A stretch of 64,000 bases of DNA. It comes from Schistocephalus solidus (Eukaryota; Platyhelminthes; Cestoda; Diphyllobothriidea; Diphyllobothriidae). The stretch is taken from NCBI GenBank assembly GCA_017591395.1, contig WEDG01005091.1, positions 105,452-169,451 of the forward strand, given 5' to 3'. Of this stretch, positions 11,679-25,198 are shown one piece after another. The notes beneath the pieces were generated by a model, which made no database searches, was not told the DNA's origin, and worked only from the letters and a program-made list of their open reading frames with translations. The position numbers were made by a program, and so were the translations under genes. Positions within the stretch are counted from its first letter, which is position 1. The number at the start of each line of letters is the position of its first letter.

Positions 11679-13079
11679 CTAAATGCAAACATCATGTGAG
11701 ATTGCTTTGATCAAAGTAATGTGGTTGATTTAAATAGATTGTAAGTGTTGTTATAACAGCTTTTTATAGTCCCTTTAGAAAGGAAGTAAAGCTTTCAGCT
11801 TTGAGCTTCCTTCGTTTGAAAACGGCCCGTTCTAAATTTTCATTATATGATGCGTATATCATAGAATTCGTAATCAGGGAATTGATTTATTTATTTAACG
11901 AAATTGAGTTATGTGAGTGTACAGATGCGTACGTTTGAATCCAAACTAACGCATTTTAAAGCAAAATGTTGTACGTGCATTTCACTATTGATTTCTGATC
12001 CCCCGATACATTTGTCCGTCAAACTTAAAGTAATCGAAGCCATACTTTACAAACGTCTCCTAAAGGTTTTTGAGAAACGGTTTAAAAGTATGATCATCAT
12101 TTAAAATCCCGTGATAGCGAAATTGCCGGGAATCGCCTGGTTGTGGGTAACCAAACAGTTACTTCATCAAGGGAGGTCCGCATAACGGTGTTAGCCCTGG
12201 TTTGCCCGCCACGCGTCCCTTATCGCTCTCAGTGCACTCTCCTCTCTGCTCTCGGAGTGCAGTGTACGAGGCGCTGCTATCAGTCCGGATCACTCCATCC
12301 TGCTCTCCCTCCATCTCTTCTAAGAGTTATTGATCGGCGCTCTCGAAGCTCGGATGTGTAGCTATACATACGATAGCACGTGTTCGCAGAGGATTTTCTC
12401 AAATTTCTCAAACAATTAAGGGCAACATATTGAGATATACGTGTTAGATGTATTCGATAAACCAGATACATTAAAAAATTCAAAACGTCTTCAAATAATT
12501 TTAACTGTAACTGAAGCCTAAGTAAATTTTGTGAAAAAAAAATTCACAACAAATACTTTACCTGGGAAGAAGTATGGGTAACTGAAGGCCGATTATAAAA
12601 CCAGGAGTTTACTTGAAATTTCGAAAAGCAACAGTAAAAGATAAAAATACTTTATTTTTTCGCGGTGACTGGCTAGGATGGCATAATACATGCGCAAAGC
12701 TCTCATAGATTATATTCTTATCGTTTATATTAACTAACGGAATTGATTAGGATAAACACATCAAGAGTTCAGATGTCAAAATGGAGCTTAGGGAAACCAT
12801 ATTATTAACCCTTATGAAATATGCCGTATCAAAGCAATACCTGAATAATTAAAAACTTATGCGTGCATATTTTTTAGTTCAAATTCGGTTAAGGAGTCTC
12901 AACTTGCTATGGTCGATATTAGGGCGGGGTGCAAGTTTTTTTTCAATTTTATTCAATTTAGTGTGCGAAATAGGCATGGGACTTTGAGAAACCTATTGTG
13001 ACCTAAAATTGAGTGTAGTGCTAAATAAATAATGTGTGTTGCAATCGTCCAAAGAGCACCATACAATATGACATTTGGG
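11679..13079. other. No gene recognised; GC-rich patch 12140-12360
   Basis: The missing 5' exons of the membrane-protein gene should lie here or further right, but none could be placed. The GC-rich patch at 12140-12360 has ORFs in both directions and may be an unclassified repeat. Confidence 0.4.
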
Positions 13080-13940
13080 ACGTGAGTCTCAAGGGTTAAG
13101 CAAAACCCCCCTTCGCCCAGACTCATTTGGCAACATCAATCTGTCACGTTTCCTTTCCTAGCTTTCCATTGGTGGTGAAATCACAACACCTGGACGAAGG
13201 GCATTCCATGGATTGACCACTCAGGCAGAGAAGATCTTGCACACATCTAGCCTGGCCTGCTGAACGCGCAGTTTTAATGGATGATGTCGGAGAACGCTCA
13301 AGGTATTTAACTTAAATGAGTCCTAAAAAGCATGGCAGCAAGCCAACCCTCCCTTAATTTTAAATTTGAGCAAGGGATCCTCGCGCAGTTGCCTATTAAG
13401 CAAAGGAAACAGATTAAGTTTGTTTGGGTGGATTACATGTTACAGGATCTTTGACTCTTAACGATTTTGGTGGCTCTCCTTTGAAATCATTCGAGACCGT
13501 TCTGGTCTTGAACTATGTAGGTCTCCAGTTTGGATAGCTAATGCCAAATGAGACCTCACGAATGATCTAAAAATCTTAGGGAGAAGAGCATCATCCAAAT
13601 TTAGAAAGACATACCTGATGGTTTGTAACACAGACATTGCGCTCTTCACCAATCTGGAGCAGTGAGAGGACGGGTTAAAGGAGGTCGTGGTCTATAAACC
13701 GAACGTTTTGGGGTTTCAACGTCTTGAAAGGCTGCCTAGTTGCGAAAGAAGGTCCTTCTGATGGTGGAACTCCAGTGGAATCCCAGGCTCCAACGATTAA
13801 AATTAATTTTCCAAATGCTACGCCTGTTTTCGTCTACAGTAGGCAAAACGAAGAAAACCGAGTAGTCCCATATAAGCACTACATGGTCACTGTGGCCAAG
13901 TGCGGGCATAAAGATAACCTCGTCGATATCTGCCAAATCG
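13080..13940 (-). mobile_element. Decayed LINE: endonuclease end joined to RT C-terminus
   Basis: On the minus strand, 13736-13936 reads like the end of a LINE AP-endonuclease domain (MPALGHSDHVVLIWDY, containing the SDH catalytic triplet). Only about 80 nt later, 13458-13652 reads as the region after the RT palm of CR1/Jockey-like elements (AMSVLQTIRYVFLNLDD, LLPKIFRSFVRSHL). Further C-terminal sequence continues to about 13080 with stops and frameshifts, including LDVCKIFSA and NPWNAL. The RT fingers and palm are missing, so this is an internally deleted, dead copy. Confidence 0.7.
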
Positions 13941-16900
13941 GTTGTCGACAGGAAATCGTAATATCAGTAGCGGGAAGCATTTATAATTGGTTGTTTCAAA
14001 GCCTGACTCATTAGGAGGCCACGTGTTTTTAAATAATTGTCAACTTCGGAAGACCTGGATATAAAAAAACGGTAGCCGACAGAATTTGGTTGTTAACTTC
14101 AATATATATGGAATATTTTAAGTCGTCATATTTTGTTCTAGTGGATAAAGGATCAGCTAGACGAAATCTAAAATTCTACATAACAAAAAACGGGAACTAT
14201 GTTACATAATATGCCACTTGGTCCTACGGTTGATCCATTTGAAGCCGACACGAAGTCAGGCTAATTGCAGAAGGGTTTTAACTTTAACACGCACGAACGC
14301 AGAAAACTGATAATTGCTTCATCGGCAGCTTTGCATCGTCAACAGGAGGCAAAACTCGGTAGAATTACATGCACTCTTATAAGATGTGTGATCGTTTGCA
14401 AATGTTACTTTCGAACCATTTTCTGAGGGTGAATATCTGTACCTGCGCATCACAATGGCCTATGCGAAGGTAGGCTGACCTTGATACCGATAAACCTATG
14501 CACTGAGCCACTTGATATGGCACAGTTGGCATGCCAAATGACTTTAATGAGGTAGGGAATATTGTAACCGGCTGACGAACCCTATATTACATATGATACA
14601 GAATCTCTAGTGCGGCACCATTGGAGCCACGCATTAAGTATTAATCAACTTGCAAAGTGACGGTACAATGCCAACCTAATTCAAGCATGTTCATGCCATG
14701 CTATAGCTACTGTCGGCATAAAATTCTGCTGAGCTATTTTCGCAAGCATTGTGCTAACATATTCAGGGCATTTGCATCACCCAATGGCAAACTCTGGCCT
14801 TCGCGTGAAGCATATAAGGGTTGTCATGTAATTCCGTTATCTCTCCATGGGAGCCCATCCTTTTTCAAAATTAAAAACAACTAAATGAAAAACTTTACTT
14901 TTTTAAAAAACCATTACAGGCACATTGAAATTTATTCATGTTCATTGAAAAAATGTAGGTAAGCGATATTTTGAAATCGGAATTTCTTGTAATTTTCCGT
15001 TATTTATAATGTTCTACGAGTGTTTCGTTTACCTAAGAATTCCACATGATGTTTATAATCCGTGACGTAGGGATTGAATGTAAATAAAGGAAACTGGGGA
15101 GCATGCGATTATTTTACATCAGTAGAAATACTTATTATTGTAAGTGATCTGTTTTCGGTGTTTCCGGGTTTCATCAGAAATAGGAAAGCGGATCATATGT
15201 TCTTTACTACTCAAAAATGAGGAAAACATTTACAGCGGATGATATTTTGTGTTTAAAAATCTAGACGTTGAGTTAGAAGCGGTGCAGAAGTAAAAATCAA
15301 TCACTTTCTGCGTCTTTATTGTAAACTTCAATGCAAAGCCACAAGAACAAATTCATTCCACACAGTTACAGCCGTAACGCCAATAAAGGGATTCATGTAA
15401 GTTCTGACATTCCCGTTTGACCCGTTGGGCTGGCGCAGACAGCTGCGCGAGAAGATTATTGTGGGTAGTTTAAGGATTTCCTTTATTCATGAGTTACAGA
15501 GGCTTGTCTTTTGCATGGGAACATATGGGCTTTCTAATAGAACGGAAATAACTGATGGGTCTGGATGATTCTGTTTTCCTGCGAACTTTTATGGACTCGC
15601 GTATGGTTGAATAGGCCCATCCTACGGTCAAATTTGTGCAGGTGAAACTAAAGTGACTTTTTTTGCTGTAGTTTCGACTAATACTTGACTTGGAACTAGG
15701 TTTGGTGAATTAATTAGTGAATATTTCCATGGTGCGATCATAATAGGCATAGCTTTCAATTTAAACCATATTGTTGTCTTAAAGGTAGTGTTATAAGTGT
15801 TTGGCGGGATTATAGGAGTGACCTCACTTGGTATAATAGAGGTGGTGACAGCTACAATGTTTTGTGAGAGGAGTGTAAAATCTATTTCGCTGACTTTTTA
15901 CAGGGTCTGGAGATGTCGACAGCAATGACAGATATGCTAAACGACTATCGCCATGTTACATTTGCATATTTTGCTAGCGTCTATCTATAATAGGGTTTTC
16001 AAAGGCTCTGCTTACATACGGAATTATGCTGAATTAAACTAAATTATGTCTAAAGAAGCCAATCTGCGTCCGGAATGTCCTTTGGAATTTTTTACGGGAT
16101 TGATAATGTTTCGAACGCAAAAAGAAGGCTGATTAAACGTATGGCGTAGACTATGAAAGGAAAGCAGCAAAAGTGGGAAGTCCTAGAATAATGGTGCGGT
16201 TATACGGCATGGGGGAACGGTATAGGCTGGAGGGATGCCACTCAGCATAGAGGAGGCTTAAGTGGGAGTCCGTGACAGTGGCATTATCGGCAGTTAACAG
16301 TGCATCTCTCCACATTTAAAAGGCCTGTATCGGAAAAAGAGAGGGAACAGTGATTTAATAATGGATATTTTGTAAATCTTCTAATGCCTTTCGTACAGAA
16401 AACGATGGACTGGTTTGCTGATTTAAGCCGATCTCTCGGTATGTTACTTTTGATCCCTGTCGCACTTTGCAGAGTTACCGGGGCGGAATGAAAATGTGCT
16501 AAGTCTATGCCACTAAATCCTCCTGCCAGCTGTGTCACGGGATCGTTAATAATACGTGTTATACTGGTGGGGCCTCTAGAACGGCATAACAATAAACAAA
16601 CAATATGCTGCATAATTTTAAAAAAAGATTTCCACCTTATTTTGCGCAGCATAAAGAGGCCTATAAGAAGGCTGATTTTTACTGCTCACTTCATTTCCTG
16701 ATGCGATTGGTCGAACTGGAGGTCAAACCGAATCTAACCTCTAAGCAGACCATCAAGTTGTGAAGGCACGTTAGGGCGCTGGAATAGAAGGCAAAGGTGT
16801 AACCACGGTAAATCTTCTAATTTTACCTTTGGATGTAAACTGTAAGAAAATTTCTGAGAGCTTTTACGGGGTTGTTGTCTTATTTGTTGGATTTATCTAA

Positions 16901-17589
16901 AATATGTGACTGTCACAGTAAGCAAGAATTATACTTCGCATCCTTGACCTCCACCATGTACTGCTTGAAATCCTAACTAGGTAATATGGTAGCTAAATAA
17001 ATGGTTTTATTTTTTCTCTGCTAAAATACTAGCCTAAATGGGTTAGCTATAATGTATCAAGTGGTGGATAAATAAGGAAATAATAAATAGATAAATGTTT
17101 AAATAAACACCCAAAAGTGTACTTTGATGGTGTATAAAAATTTAAAAAAAATTTTCGAGTGCATTTTAGAACGCGTCAGCATAAACTCTACAATGTTTAT
17201 TTTGTGTTTATAAATTCGACAGTCTGATATGAAAAATGCTTAGCAAAAAGGGAAATCTTCCTTCAAATATGGTCGAAAAAGACAAAATTAATGTAATTTA
17301 ATTAATTTGTAAGGATAAAAATGACGCTCATGAGATGTTAAATGTAAGTGAGACAAGAGAACCTCGCAGGTGAGAGTGTTTAGGAGTAAAAAGGTTCCTC
17401 CTCACTGTATAATTACTAAACTGGATGTGGTTATTCGCTGCAGGTGAGATCGTAAGTGTATTTGTGATGACAGTAGAATCGACCATCAAGGCAGCGAGAC
17501 AAGAGAAACCCACCACCATGGATAACATTCCACTTAGTGTCCAAGCGAGGACATGTTCAGTGTCCCTAGAATATGAAGAAATACATTTA
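13941..17589. other. No gene recognised
   Basis: AT-rich. The 122-codon minus ORF at 16284-16652 has no recognisable domain and no supporting splice structure, so it was not called. Confidence 0.4.
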
Positions 17590-18560
17590 ACTCATTAGCA
17601 TAAAGTAACGTTCATGAATTTCTGATTTCTGATTTCTGCCGAAATGTCATTGATGCTACGAAGGACGATTACTGGACCGATAATGGTACCTTGATTTAGG
17701 CTACTCATGATGGAATATGACGTCGAGTAGCTATTACCAACGACAAATTTCTAGTAGTGGTTGGCTAATTAAGACCCGAGGAAGTCAAGTGTAAGATGCC
17801 GGAGGCTAAGAGCTTCCACTTTTACAAAACGAATTCTATATGACATGTTTTCGGAGGCTTTATTTACATCACTGACTTCGGTCAATTATGAAGATAATTA
17901 AAAAGGCTAAGAAAGGCTGATAAGAAATCCTTGCAGAATCATACAGGTAAAAATCCATACTACGTAGAGCTCAGAAGCTGATTACAGCAATCAAAAATTG
18001 TTATGTAAAGTTATCTTTTCAATAAGTTTTGGTAGAGACGGCCTTTCATGCACACATAGATAGCTATTAACATCAGATCAAGATTGAGGCTTTGCAGACT
18101 TCAAGATTCCATGTTTACGGAAAAAATCTGCTCAAAACACAGACTGAGAATAAATGACTAAGCAACCTTGGTCGGTATGGTACCTGCTTGATAATGGAGT
18201 TTGAGATGCAATCAGATCTTGAGCAGTGGGAGTTTTAATGACTGGTATGTTTCTGTGCTCGGTCTAAAGATACAGTGAATGCATTGCGTGTTCATCCTGA
18301 AAGCGAAAGAATGGAATGAATTGGTTCAGACTCAGTAGTAAGATGTTTTGCAAGGTGTGCACTTAACAATTTCACCTTGCCAGTAGAATCAATCAGGAAG
18401 ATTTTTATTGCCATTAAGCATAGAATAAATTTCGTTACCACACTTAGAGGAGGGCCGACGACGAAAGATTTAAGCGACAGATTTGGCAGGGGGTCAGATC
18501 AATGAGAGCAAGTGAAGGTTCGAAGGTTTGATCTCTCCCGTCCGCAATCTAAATTACAGC
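17590..18560 (-). mobile_element. Decayed LINE reverse transcriptase
   Basis: Minus-strand conceptual reading, across several frame changes and stops, gives an ordered series of non-LTR RT blocks. These are a pre-palm stretch with TESEPIHSILSLS, then VCMKG/RPSLPKLIEK, then SDVNKASENMSYRIRFVKVE (the position of the D-x-SKAFD block and what follows), then KFVVGNSYSTSYSIMS and QGTIIGPVIVL..INDIS, equivalent to the SGVPQGS..GP..F..YINDI block. Many substitutions and stops show it is inactive. It is a different subfamily from the copy at 13.1-13.9 kb. Confidence 0.65.
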
Positions 18561-20389
18561 CTGGTCAAATTGATTGCTTGGTAATTAAATAGATCAGTTG
18601 GTTTTCTGAGCATTAGATGACTAAATTTTAACATCAAACTTTATCATCTAATATACATTATTGGGTTATGGTTGATAAATTTGATTTTTGATTTTAAAAA
18701 AAACTAATGGATAACAGTTAACGAACATAATCGTTGCCATCTTCAAACACCACAACACACTTTTAGATCATATAGTTAGCTGAAAAGGTGGTTGAATTGA
18801 TCTTCTAGGGCTTTAGTGTTAAAATTGTTAACCACGAAATTTTTGAATTATAATGAACTGCTCCAGTATAGCTGACGCAAGGTAGACTTGATATTAAAAA
18901 GATATAATGAGTGCATTTAAAAACGCGCTCCCTCATATCCTCGCTCCACACGACAAACTGTTCGGTTAGTTTGACTAACTTAGTAACTAACCAAAATGAT
19001 AAAGGTTGTGAAGTGATAACTCTAAAATGTGTCAACTGAAAAACACGTCAAATAACGCAGATAAATTCAGTAGGATCTCTGGCAAGTGGTCTTATAGTGC
19101 ACTCAAAAGGCCTAACTGCCCGAATTGCCACCAACGATATGATGAAGAACCATTCAAGTGACAGTCAAACACGCGCAGTATGTGCCTTGTGTAACAGCGC
19201 AGAAACAGGATGCAGCTATGTACAAAGTTACATCAGGAAAAATGTCATTTATAAGCACTCATTTATTCCTATCGACAGTGAGAAACTTAGACAGCAAGTG
19301 TACCTGCTGTAATCACAGTAGAAGTTGAAGTCTTCATGCTAACCATCTGCACAATAACTATTAATCAAAACCAATCACTTCACTTACCAAAAATTCGTAA
19401 ATCACAAGTATAAATTAGTAAATAAATTGTATATTTAAGGCCCAGGGGGCCCCATCATTACAAACTTATTATCACGGTATAAATAAATAGAAACGTGGAT
19501 AATTGCTGCTCTGTGTGAACAGCTATATGAACAGCAGAAATGATTTGTATGGTGGCATATCAGATCTATAACGATTCATCATTTTCAAATAAATAGTCAG
19601 TAATCTTTTAAATACATGGTAAACTATGAAAGAAGCAGTGAAACCAATGCGATAAAATTGGGGGTGGAGTTCAGCGAACCCCTATTTTTTAACCAAATCT
19701 ATAAGAGAAAAAACTGCTTACTAATGAATTAAAAGCTATAGTTGATGTGATTGGTATGATGTAGTGGGAACGTACTGTGATGTTGGTGACAACGTATGAT
19801 GGTTCGGAACGCTCCTTGTCGTGGGAGAGATCATAGAGCAGCCAGAGCTACTGTTTACAATCATCAGGGAGGTGAGACAGGAAGAGCTCTTCGTAGACAA
19901 CAGGGTGGAAACGAAGGGGGGACAGTAGATGTCATGAGATCATCACCAAGATGTTAATTTGCTGATTGCATAGTCCACCGAAATAATAAATAAATTAATA
20001 GGTTTATTGATTTGGCACTGCTTAGGCGCCGTCAAATGGTACCGAAAACATCAGAACCCGCTTCTATCATCAATAGATCCCGGAGATTATCGTCAGGTTT
20101 GCGAAAACGGAGGAACGTATCAAGGTTGTCAACAGTTGGCGAGGATGGTTGAAAAGGAGGGTACAACAAAGAGACTGCGAAGCTTGACTTTGCAGTGGAT
20201 AATGAAAACCTATTAAGAAACCAATGTACTGTCAATGGAACGGCCTCAAATACCAGGAGGACCCTTTTCAAAGGCCAAAAATTGCGTGTTAGCGAAAAGA
20301 AGTTACAATAAGGACTTAATATCTTTTAAAGTTACAGGTTTCTATACTTTGGTTTGAAAACCGCTAATGTAGACGACAACCAAATTTGG
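18561..20389. other. No gene recognised
   Basis: AT-rich DNA. Short ORFs at 18805-19312 and 20007-20271 carry no recognisable motif. The last may be the far end of the minus-strand LINE at 20390-21050. Confidence 0.4.
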
Positions 20390-21050
20390 AGTGGAAGATT
20401 ATTCTAGATGAAAGCATAGTTGGAGGCAAAAAACGAGAATGGATAGCTGTGGAGCTTAGGGGTGTTGAAATGATCATGGAGGAATTCCGGATGGCAAAAG
20501 GTAAATCTACCGGCATGAGAGCATTTAATCTTAGGAGATTTGGGCAAGAGTTAACGCAAAACAGGAATAAGAGACCGGCTTCGAATCTTCTAACCCAGAA
20601 ATATTTAATTTTCGCTAACTGACATCTCTCCGTATATGAAATACTGGATCCAGAAACAGAAGCTAGTCTTTCAAGATAAAGTCTCTGAAAATTTTCAACC
20701 TACCTGCGGTCAAAGGCGTTCGTCAGATCAAAGAAGGGACAGCAGTATTCTAGGATGGGAAGAGCACACATACGTTTAAGTCTTAAATTTATTTCCAGAA
20801 GGAACGAAATTATGTGATATATAAAGCATCGTCGACCGTAGTAAAATTCTTTCTGATACTGATGCCCTATCAACAAATCAGAGCACCCAGTCCCCAAACA
20901 GACATTTTGACCGAAAACTCAATCTCGTTATTAAAAAGGGCTCCCGAGTCAACTTCTCTGATTGCAAAGGAAAGGGGTGAACATGACCCCAGTCTTTTCC
21001 GAGCATACTCAAAATTTCGATTCTTCAATATGGCGAATGCGTTACCGTGC
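20390..21050 (-). mobile_element. Decayed LINE RT C-terminal fragment
   Basis: The minus strand reads PILEYCCPFFDLTNAFDRR followed by VENFQRLYLERL, SYTERCQLAKIKYFWVRR and FEAGLLFLF. This is the order seen after the RT palm in Jockey/CR1-like elements (RP.LEYC..., V.N.QR.FT.RL, ..RR...DL...). It is broken by a stop and frame changes. The plus ORFs at 20386-20622 and 20814-21113 are antisense shadows. Confidence 0.55.
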
Positions 21051-21129
21051 ACAAAGCATTCCGTTAAAGGAAAGCGAGTGTTTCACATGAACTTTCATAA
21101 CCGAGGTCTCTGAAAATCATTATTGAAAA

Positions 21130-23190
21130 TGAAGTTCAGGCTTCACGCCTCTTAGAACGGAGAATGGCTCTCCGTAGCTCACAGCGGGATTTTTTTTCCG
21201 CCAGATTAAGAACTGGTGGAAAGGCACAAAATGAGGATGCTGAGAAACGAACTGAAGAGGACAACTGAACAGGGAAAATGGCTCGAAAGAAATGATTTGG
21301 AAATAAAAGTGATGAAGAGGTCTTTCTTGTAGGACATCTCGTACATCATCAAGATGGGTCATCACCGAGACGGAGGACACTAAATACAAAGGACCCAACT
21401 GTACAGAGCTCGCATAACAAAATGAAGGCGCTCCAGAACTCGGTTGATGACCACTCATCAGACCTCAGTGTAAGCGTGATGGACACCTTTTCGTCTTGGA
21501 AAGCACTGAGAGATCCTATGATTCAATCCAACGAAATGAGTTACCCAGTCTAAATTGAGATGTTTGTATACCAATTCTCAAAGTCTCCTTTCAAAAATAT
21601 ATGAACTCAAGGCACTATTTTAAGACCAAACCCACGATGTCGTTGCCATTACGGAAACGTTGCTCAAAGCCGAAATTGCGGATAATGATGTTTCGATAGA
21701 TCGAAACCAGCTCTTTCAAAGTCACCGTGAAAATAGACAGGGAGGTGGGGTCACCCCATATTTAAGGAAATTAATCTCGACAGTCGAACGAGCGTATGCC
21801 TTCTTCATAGAACATGAAGTGCTCCAGATAAAGATAAAAAAATAATTGTTCACAAAACCTAAAATTCTTGACAATCTACAGACCACCAAACATTCTGAGT
21901 GCAGCTGATGAGTCACTCCTTCATTTGGTCAAGGAAGTAGCAAGTTATCAGGAGGGACTTATTGCTGGTAATTTCAATGCACCTACAGCAGATTGGGTAA
22001 ATCTGATAGTTGACGGTGCGCTAACTTCCTTCGGCTGAGAGCTAATGAATCTCACTCTCGACCAACCTCTGGCAAAGAAGGTTAACTTACCAACTAGATT
22101 TAGAAAGAAGCAGAGAGACAATTGCCTGGACCTAGGATTTACGAAGGACTTCTCTAACATTGATTAAGTGTATTCTATTGCACCTCTCTTTAAGAGTGAC
22201 CATACTACACTGCTGGGGGATGATTCACTTTTCCCAAAGCCGGAAGAGAACGGATGGCTGATTTTAATGCAATGAAGAAAGAACTGATGTCCGTGAAATT
22301 GGATTGTTTGGTCAATGGTAATCCAGGGGATGACCGGCGATCGTTTAAGATTATTTCACTTGATCTGATTGAGCACCATTGTCCAGGAAAGGTACACAAA
22401 AGACTATTCATCCTGCTTGGTTAACCAGAAGACTTAACAGGCAGTTAAACCGAAGGATGCGCGGGACTTACAAAGTAACTTGGATCGCTTGCGAACATGG
22501 TGTGATGAGTGGCTGCTGGACCTTAATTTTAACAAATGCCACATCATTTCACTACGGTCTTGTAACAGAAGGTTGATGAGGTTTTAATATCAGTACTTCC
22601 TACGTGGTCACCAACTCGAGGAGTAAAATGTTCTAAATGAATTGGGTATGTGGATAACACGTACGCCAAAACAAATTGTCGCACTGTGCCAAGATAGCAA
22701 AGAAAGCTGTGGGTATCTTAGGAGCGATCAGGAGATCCTTCGTTAATTTTGACGAAGAGATTATTGAGCACTTTTTTGGAACATTTATCTGTCCAGTGTT
22801 GAAATATTGCGTTCAGGCGTGGCGCATCTGGACGAAGCATGGTTACACTCTGTGGAGAAAGCTCAACGAAGGGGGACAAACCTGTCAGTGGATTGGAATG
22901 CCTACCATATGAGGGCTGACTAGACGGACTAAAAATGTTTCCTTTTCTCTCATAAGTAATACAAAGGCGATATGATCTTAGTCGTCAAACTTGCTAGTGG
23001 AGTTGATTGTGCTCTTCAAATGGCCGATTTTTTGAATTAACAAGCATGACAACTCTCCGAGGTCACCAAAACAAACTTAAGACAAACCACGCCAAATCCT
23101 AAGTGCAGGGTAACTTCTTTTCCCACCGGGTGATTGAAGAAGGGAAAAAACTGCATACTTCTGTTGTTTAGGCCCACTTGGGAGCTCAGA
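21130..23190 (+). mobile_element. Decayed CR1-like LINE with internal RT deletion
   Basis: Parts appear in order. A charged coiled-coil ORF1-like stretch lies at 21131-21470 (KWLERNDLEIKVMKRS). An AP-endonuclease domain spans about 21630-22210 (VVAITETLLKAE; GNFNAPTADW, where the usual GDFN Asp is Asn; FKSDHTTL with an intact SDH). The start of the RT follows near 22400-22460 (AWLTRRLNRQLNRRMRG). The reading then jumps straight to the post-palm region at 22463 (LQSNLDRLRTWCDEW, LLDLNFNKCHIISL), then AKKAVGILGAIRRSF and YCVQAWRIWTKH at 22690-22850, and a tail to about 23190. The catalytic palm is absent. Stops and frameshifts occur throughout. Confidence 0.75.
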
Positions 23191-23339
23191 CCATGACATC
23201 GTTGTTTCTACACTACAATTCAAAACCTAGGAATCGTTTTCTAAAAATATAGCTCTTTTGAATTTCGGATTAGCACTTTCGGCAGAATTATTGATAAATC
23301 TTAACTCCAACGATTGGTCTGATTTCTTTCTATGTTAGT

Positions 23340-25170
23340 ATGTGAAAACCTGTAGCTGTTTGCTGTACAAAGTTTTGGATCCACTTATTTCTCGTTTTGT
23401 TTCCCGTAAGAAATTAACTAATGTCACGGATGAGGTTCACCCCCCTAAATATTTCCATCATAGGTTGCGTAAACTCTCTCGTCGATTCCAGTTTCAAAAT
23501 GACATTTCCGTTCTGCCCTTGATTCGGCCTATTTTTGAGCAGACTAAGAGGCTATCCGAAGTAAAGCGGCTAGCCGATGAGGTCAAATATGTCAAAAATC
23601 GTTCGTTTAATGTCGCGAAACTTTTTTAACGCGCAATAAGGACTCATCCTGTCCTTCTAGACGCCGTTGACAATCCTATAGTCGATTACAAATTTACGGC
23701 TGATGGTTTTAACGTTTTCTTGTCCAGAAAATTTATTGAAAATTCAGCCGCTCCCCCTCCGACCATCCAGCGTTGGACCGGTGCAGTCCTCGAAACCATA
23801 ACTTTTACACTTTAGGACGTAACCGTAGCCATTCGACGTTTTCATAAATCTCATAGTCCTAGACCAGATGGCGTACAGATCAGTATTAGAAAGGTGGGTG
23901 CTGTGTTCTAGTTTTGGAAAAAGAAATCTTTTCCAGTGTGTGGAACGAAGCGCACATTCTATCTATCCCCAAACACGGCTAATCTACGTAATCTGACGAT
24001 TTTTGGCCAATCAATACATTGTCCACAGCTTCGAAAATCCTGGAGACCTTGATCAAAGATAAGAGGATGTTTCACTTAACCGATAATAAACTACTGAGTG
24101 CAGCCCAGAGTTGGTTCCTAAAAACAAGGTGTTGTGCTACCTGTCAGCTCTCTTTCTTTGATCACGTTCTACAATATTTGGATGATGACATTACACTTTA
24201 CATAGTCAATTTCGATTTTAGTCAAGGCCTTCGATCATGTTGACCATGCTTTTCTTCTCCTCAAACTCTCCTCTTTCGGTATATCTGGTAAACTTCTGAA
24301 CTTGATATCTTCTTACCTGAGCTCTCGCACACAACATGTTAAGATCTCCAATGTTATCTCAAACTTGGCACGTGTGAGGAGTGGAGTTATTCAGGGTAGT
24401 GTGCTTTGCCCACTTTTATTTTGTCTTTTTGTCAATGATGTACCAGGCTTATTTCAGAACGGTAGGTTCTTTCTGTATGCTTAAGATTTAAAAGTTGCCT
24501 ATCGATACAAGCCGGCAGATCGCGACACAATACATGATCTATTAAAAATGATCTTGAGGTCTTTGCCCAGTGGTGCTGCACATGGCACCTTTCCCTTTCT
24601 TGGCACAAATGCCCCGTTATGGTTGTTGGCGACAACCATCAGCCTCAATTTAGCATAGATGGCCTCGATCAAAATGTGCCCGGCGTTGTCAAGGATCTGG
24701 GCATATCATATTCCAATGGTCTTAATCTTTCAGAACATTGCACCCTTATTATTTCCAAAGCACACAGAACAACCGGGTTATCCTCCGAAATTTTAAAACT
24801 ATTAAAATTAGACTTCGCCTTTATTAAATGTACGTTAAGCCTGGCCTGGAATACTGCTCGTTTCTATTTAGCCTTCTGCGCGCTAGTGAACGCAAGAAAA
24901 TAAAATCAGTCCAGCACTTCTTTACGCAAATAATTTTATCGGTGGAGCAACGTAATCTGCGTATCAAGAACATTGTGGGCTTATAAACATTGGTCACTGA
25001 TTGTTTCGCCGAGTACAGAAGGGACTCTTTTTATTGTTTAAGCTTTTAAATAGTCTTACATTTAATCTCCTTACCACTGTGAGGCAGCTTGACCACCCTC
25101 GGCGCAGCAGTCATCGCAATGTCTTTTTATTTCTTCAATTAGCTCGCAGAGTTAATTATCGTTGACTTTT
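23340..25170 (+). mobile_element. Decayed LINE reverse transcriptase, 5'-truncated
   Basis: A second plus-strand LINE begins after where an endonuclease would end. Ordered RT blocks are visible: LRKLSRRFQFQND, HPVLLDAVDNPIVDYK, AIRRFHKSHSPRPDG, VKAFDHVDHAFLLLKL, ISSYLSSRTQHVKISN, and GVIQGSVLCPLLFCLFVND. The YADD catalytic box reads YA-stop-DL near 24476-24490, so the first Asp is a stop codon. The thumb/C-terminal part (HLSLSWHKCPVMVVGDNH, VVKDLGISYSNGLNLSEHC) extends to about 24900. It is inactive and lies in the same orientation as the elements on either side. Confidence 0.75.
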
Positions 25171-25179
25171 TTTGGTAAA

Positions 25180-25198
25180 CGCCATATATATATATATG
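25180..25198. repeat. Short (TA)n tract
   Basis: A CCATATATATATATATGG tract, itself palindromic, near the 3' end of the preceding LINE. It may be a 3' microsatellite tail, but this is inference. Confidence 0.5.

Noticed and set aside
16284..16652. 122-codon minus ORF
   Set aside because: No motif, no matching splice sites and no neighbouring exons; probably a chance ORF.
21120..21458. 112-codon minus ORF
   Set aside because: The plus strand reads as charged coiled-coil LINE ORF1-like sequence in line with the downstream endonuclease; the minus ORF is its shadow.
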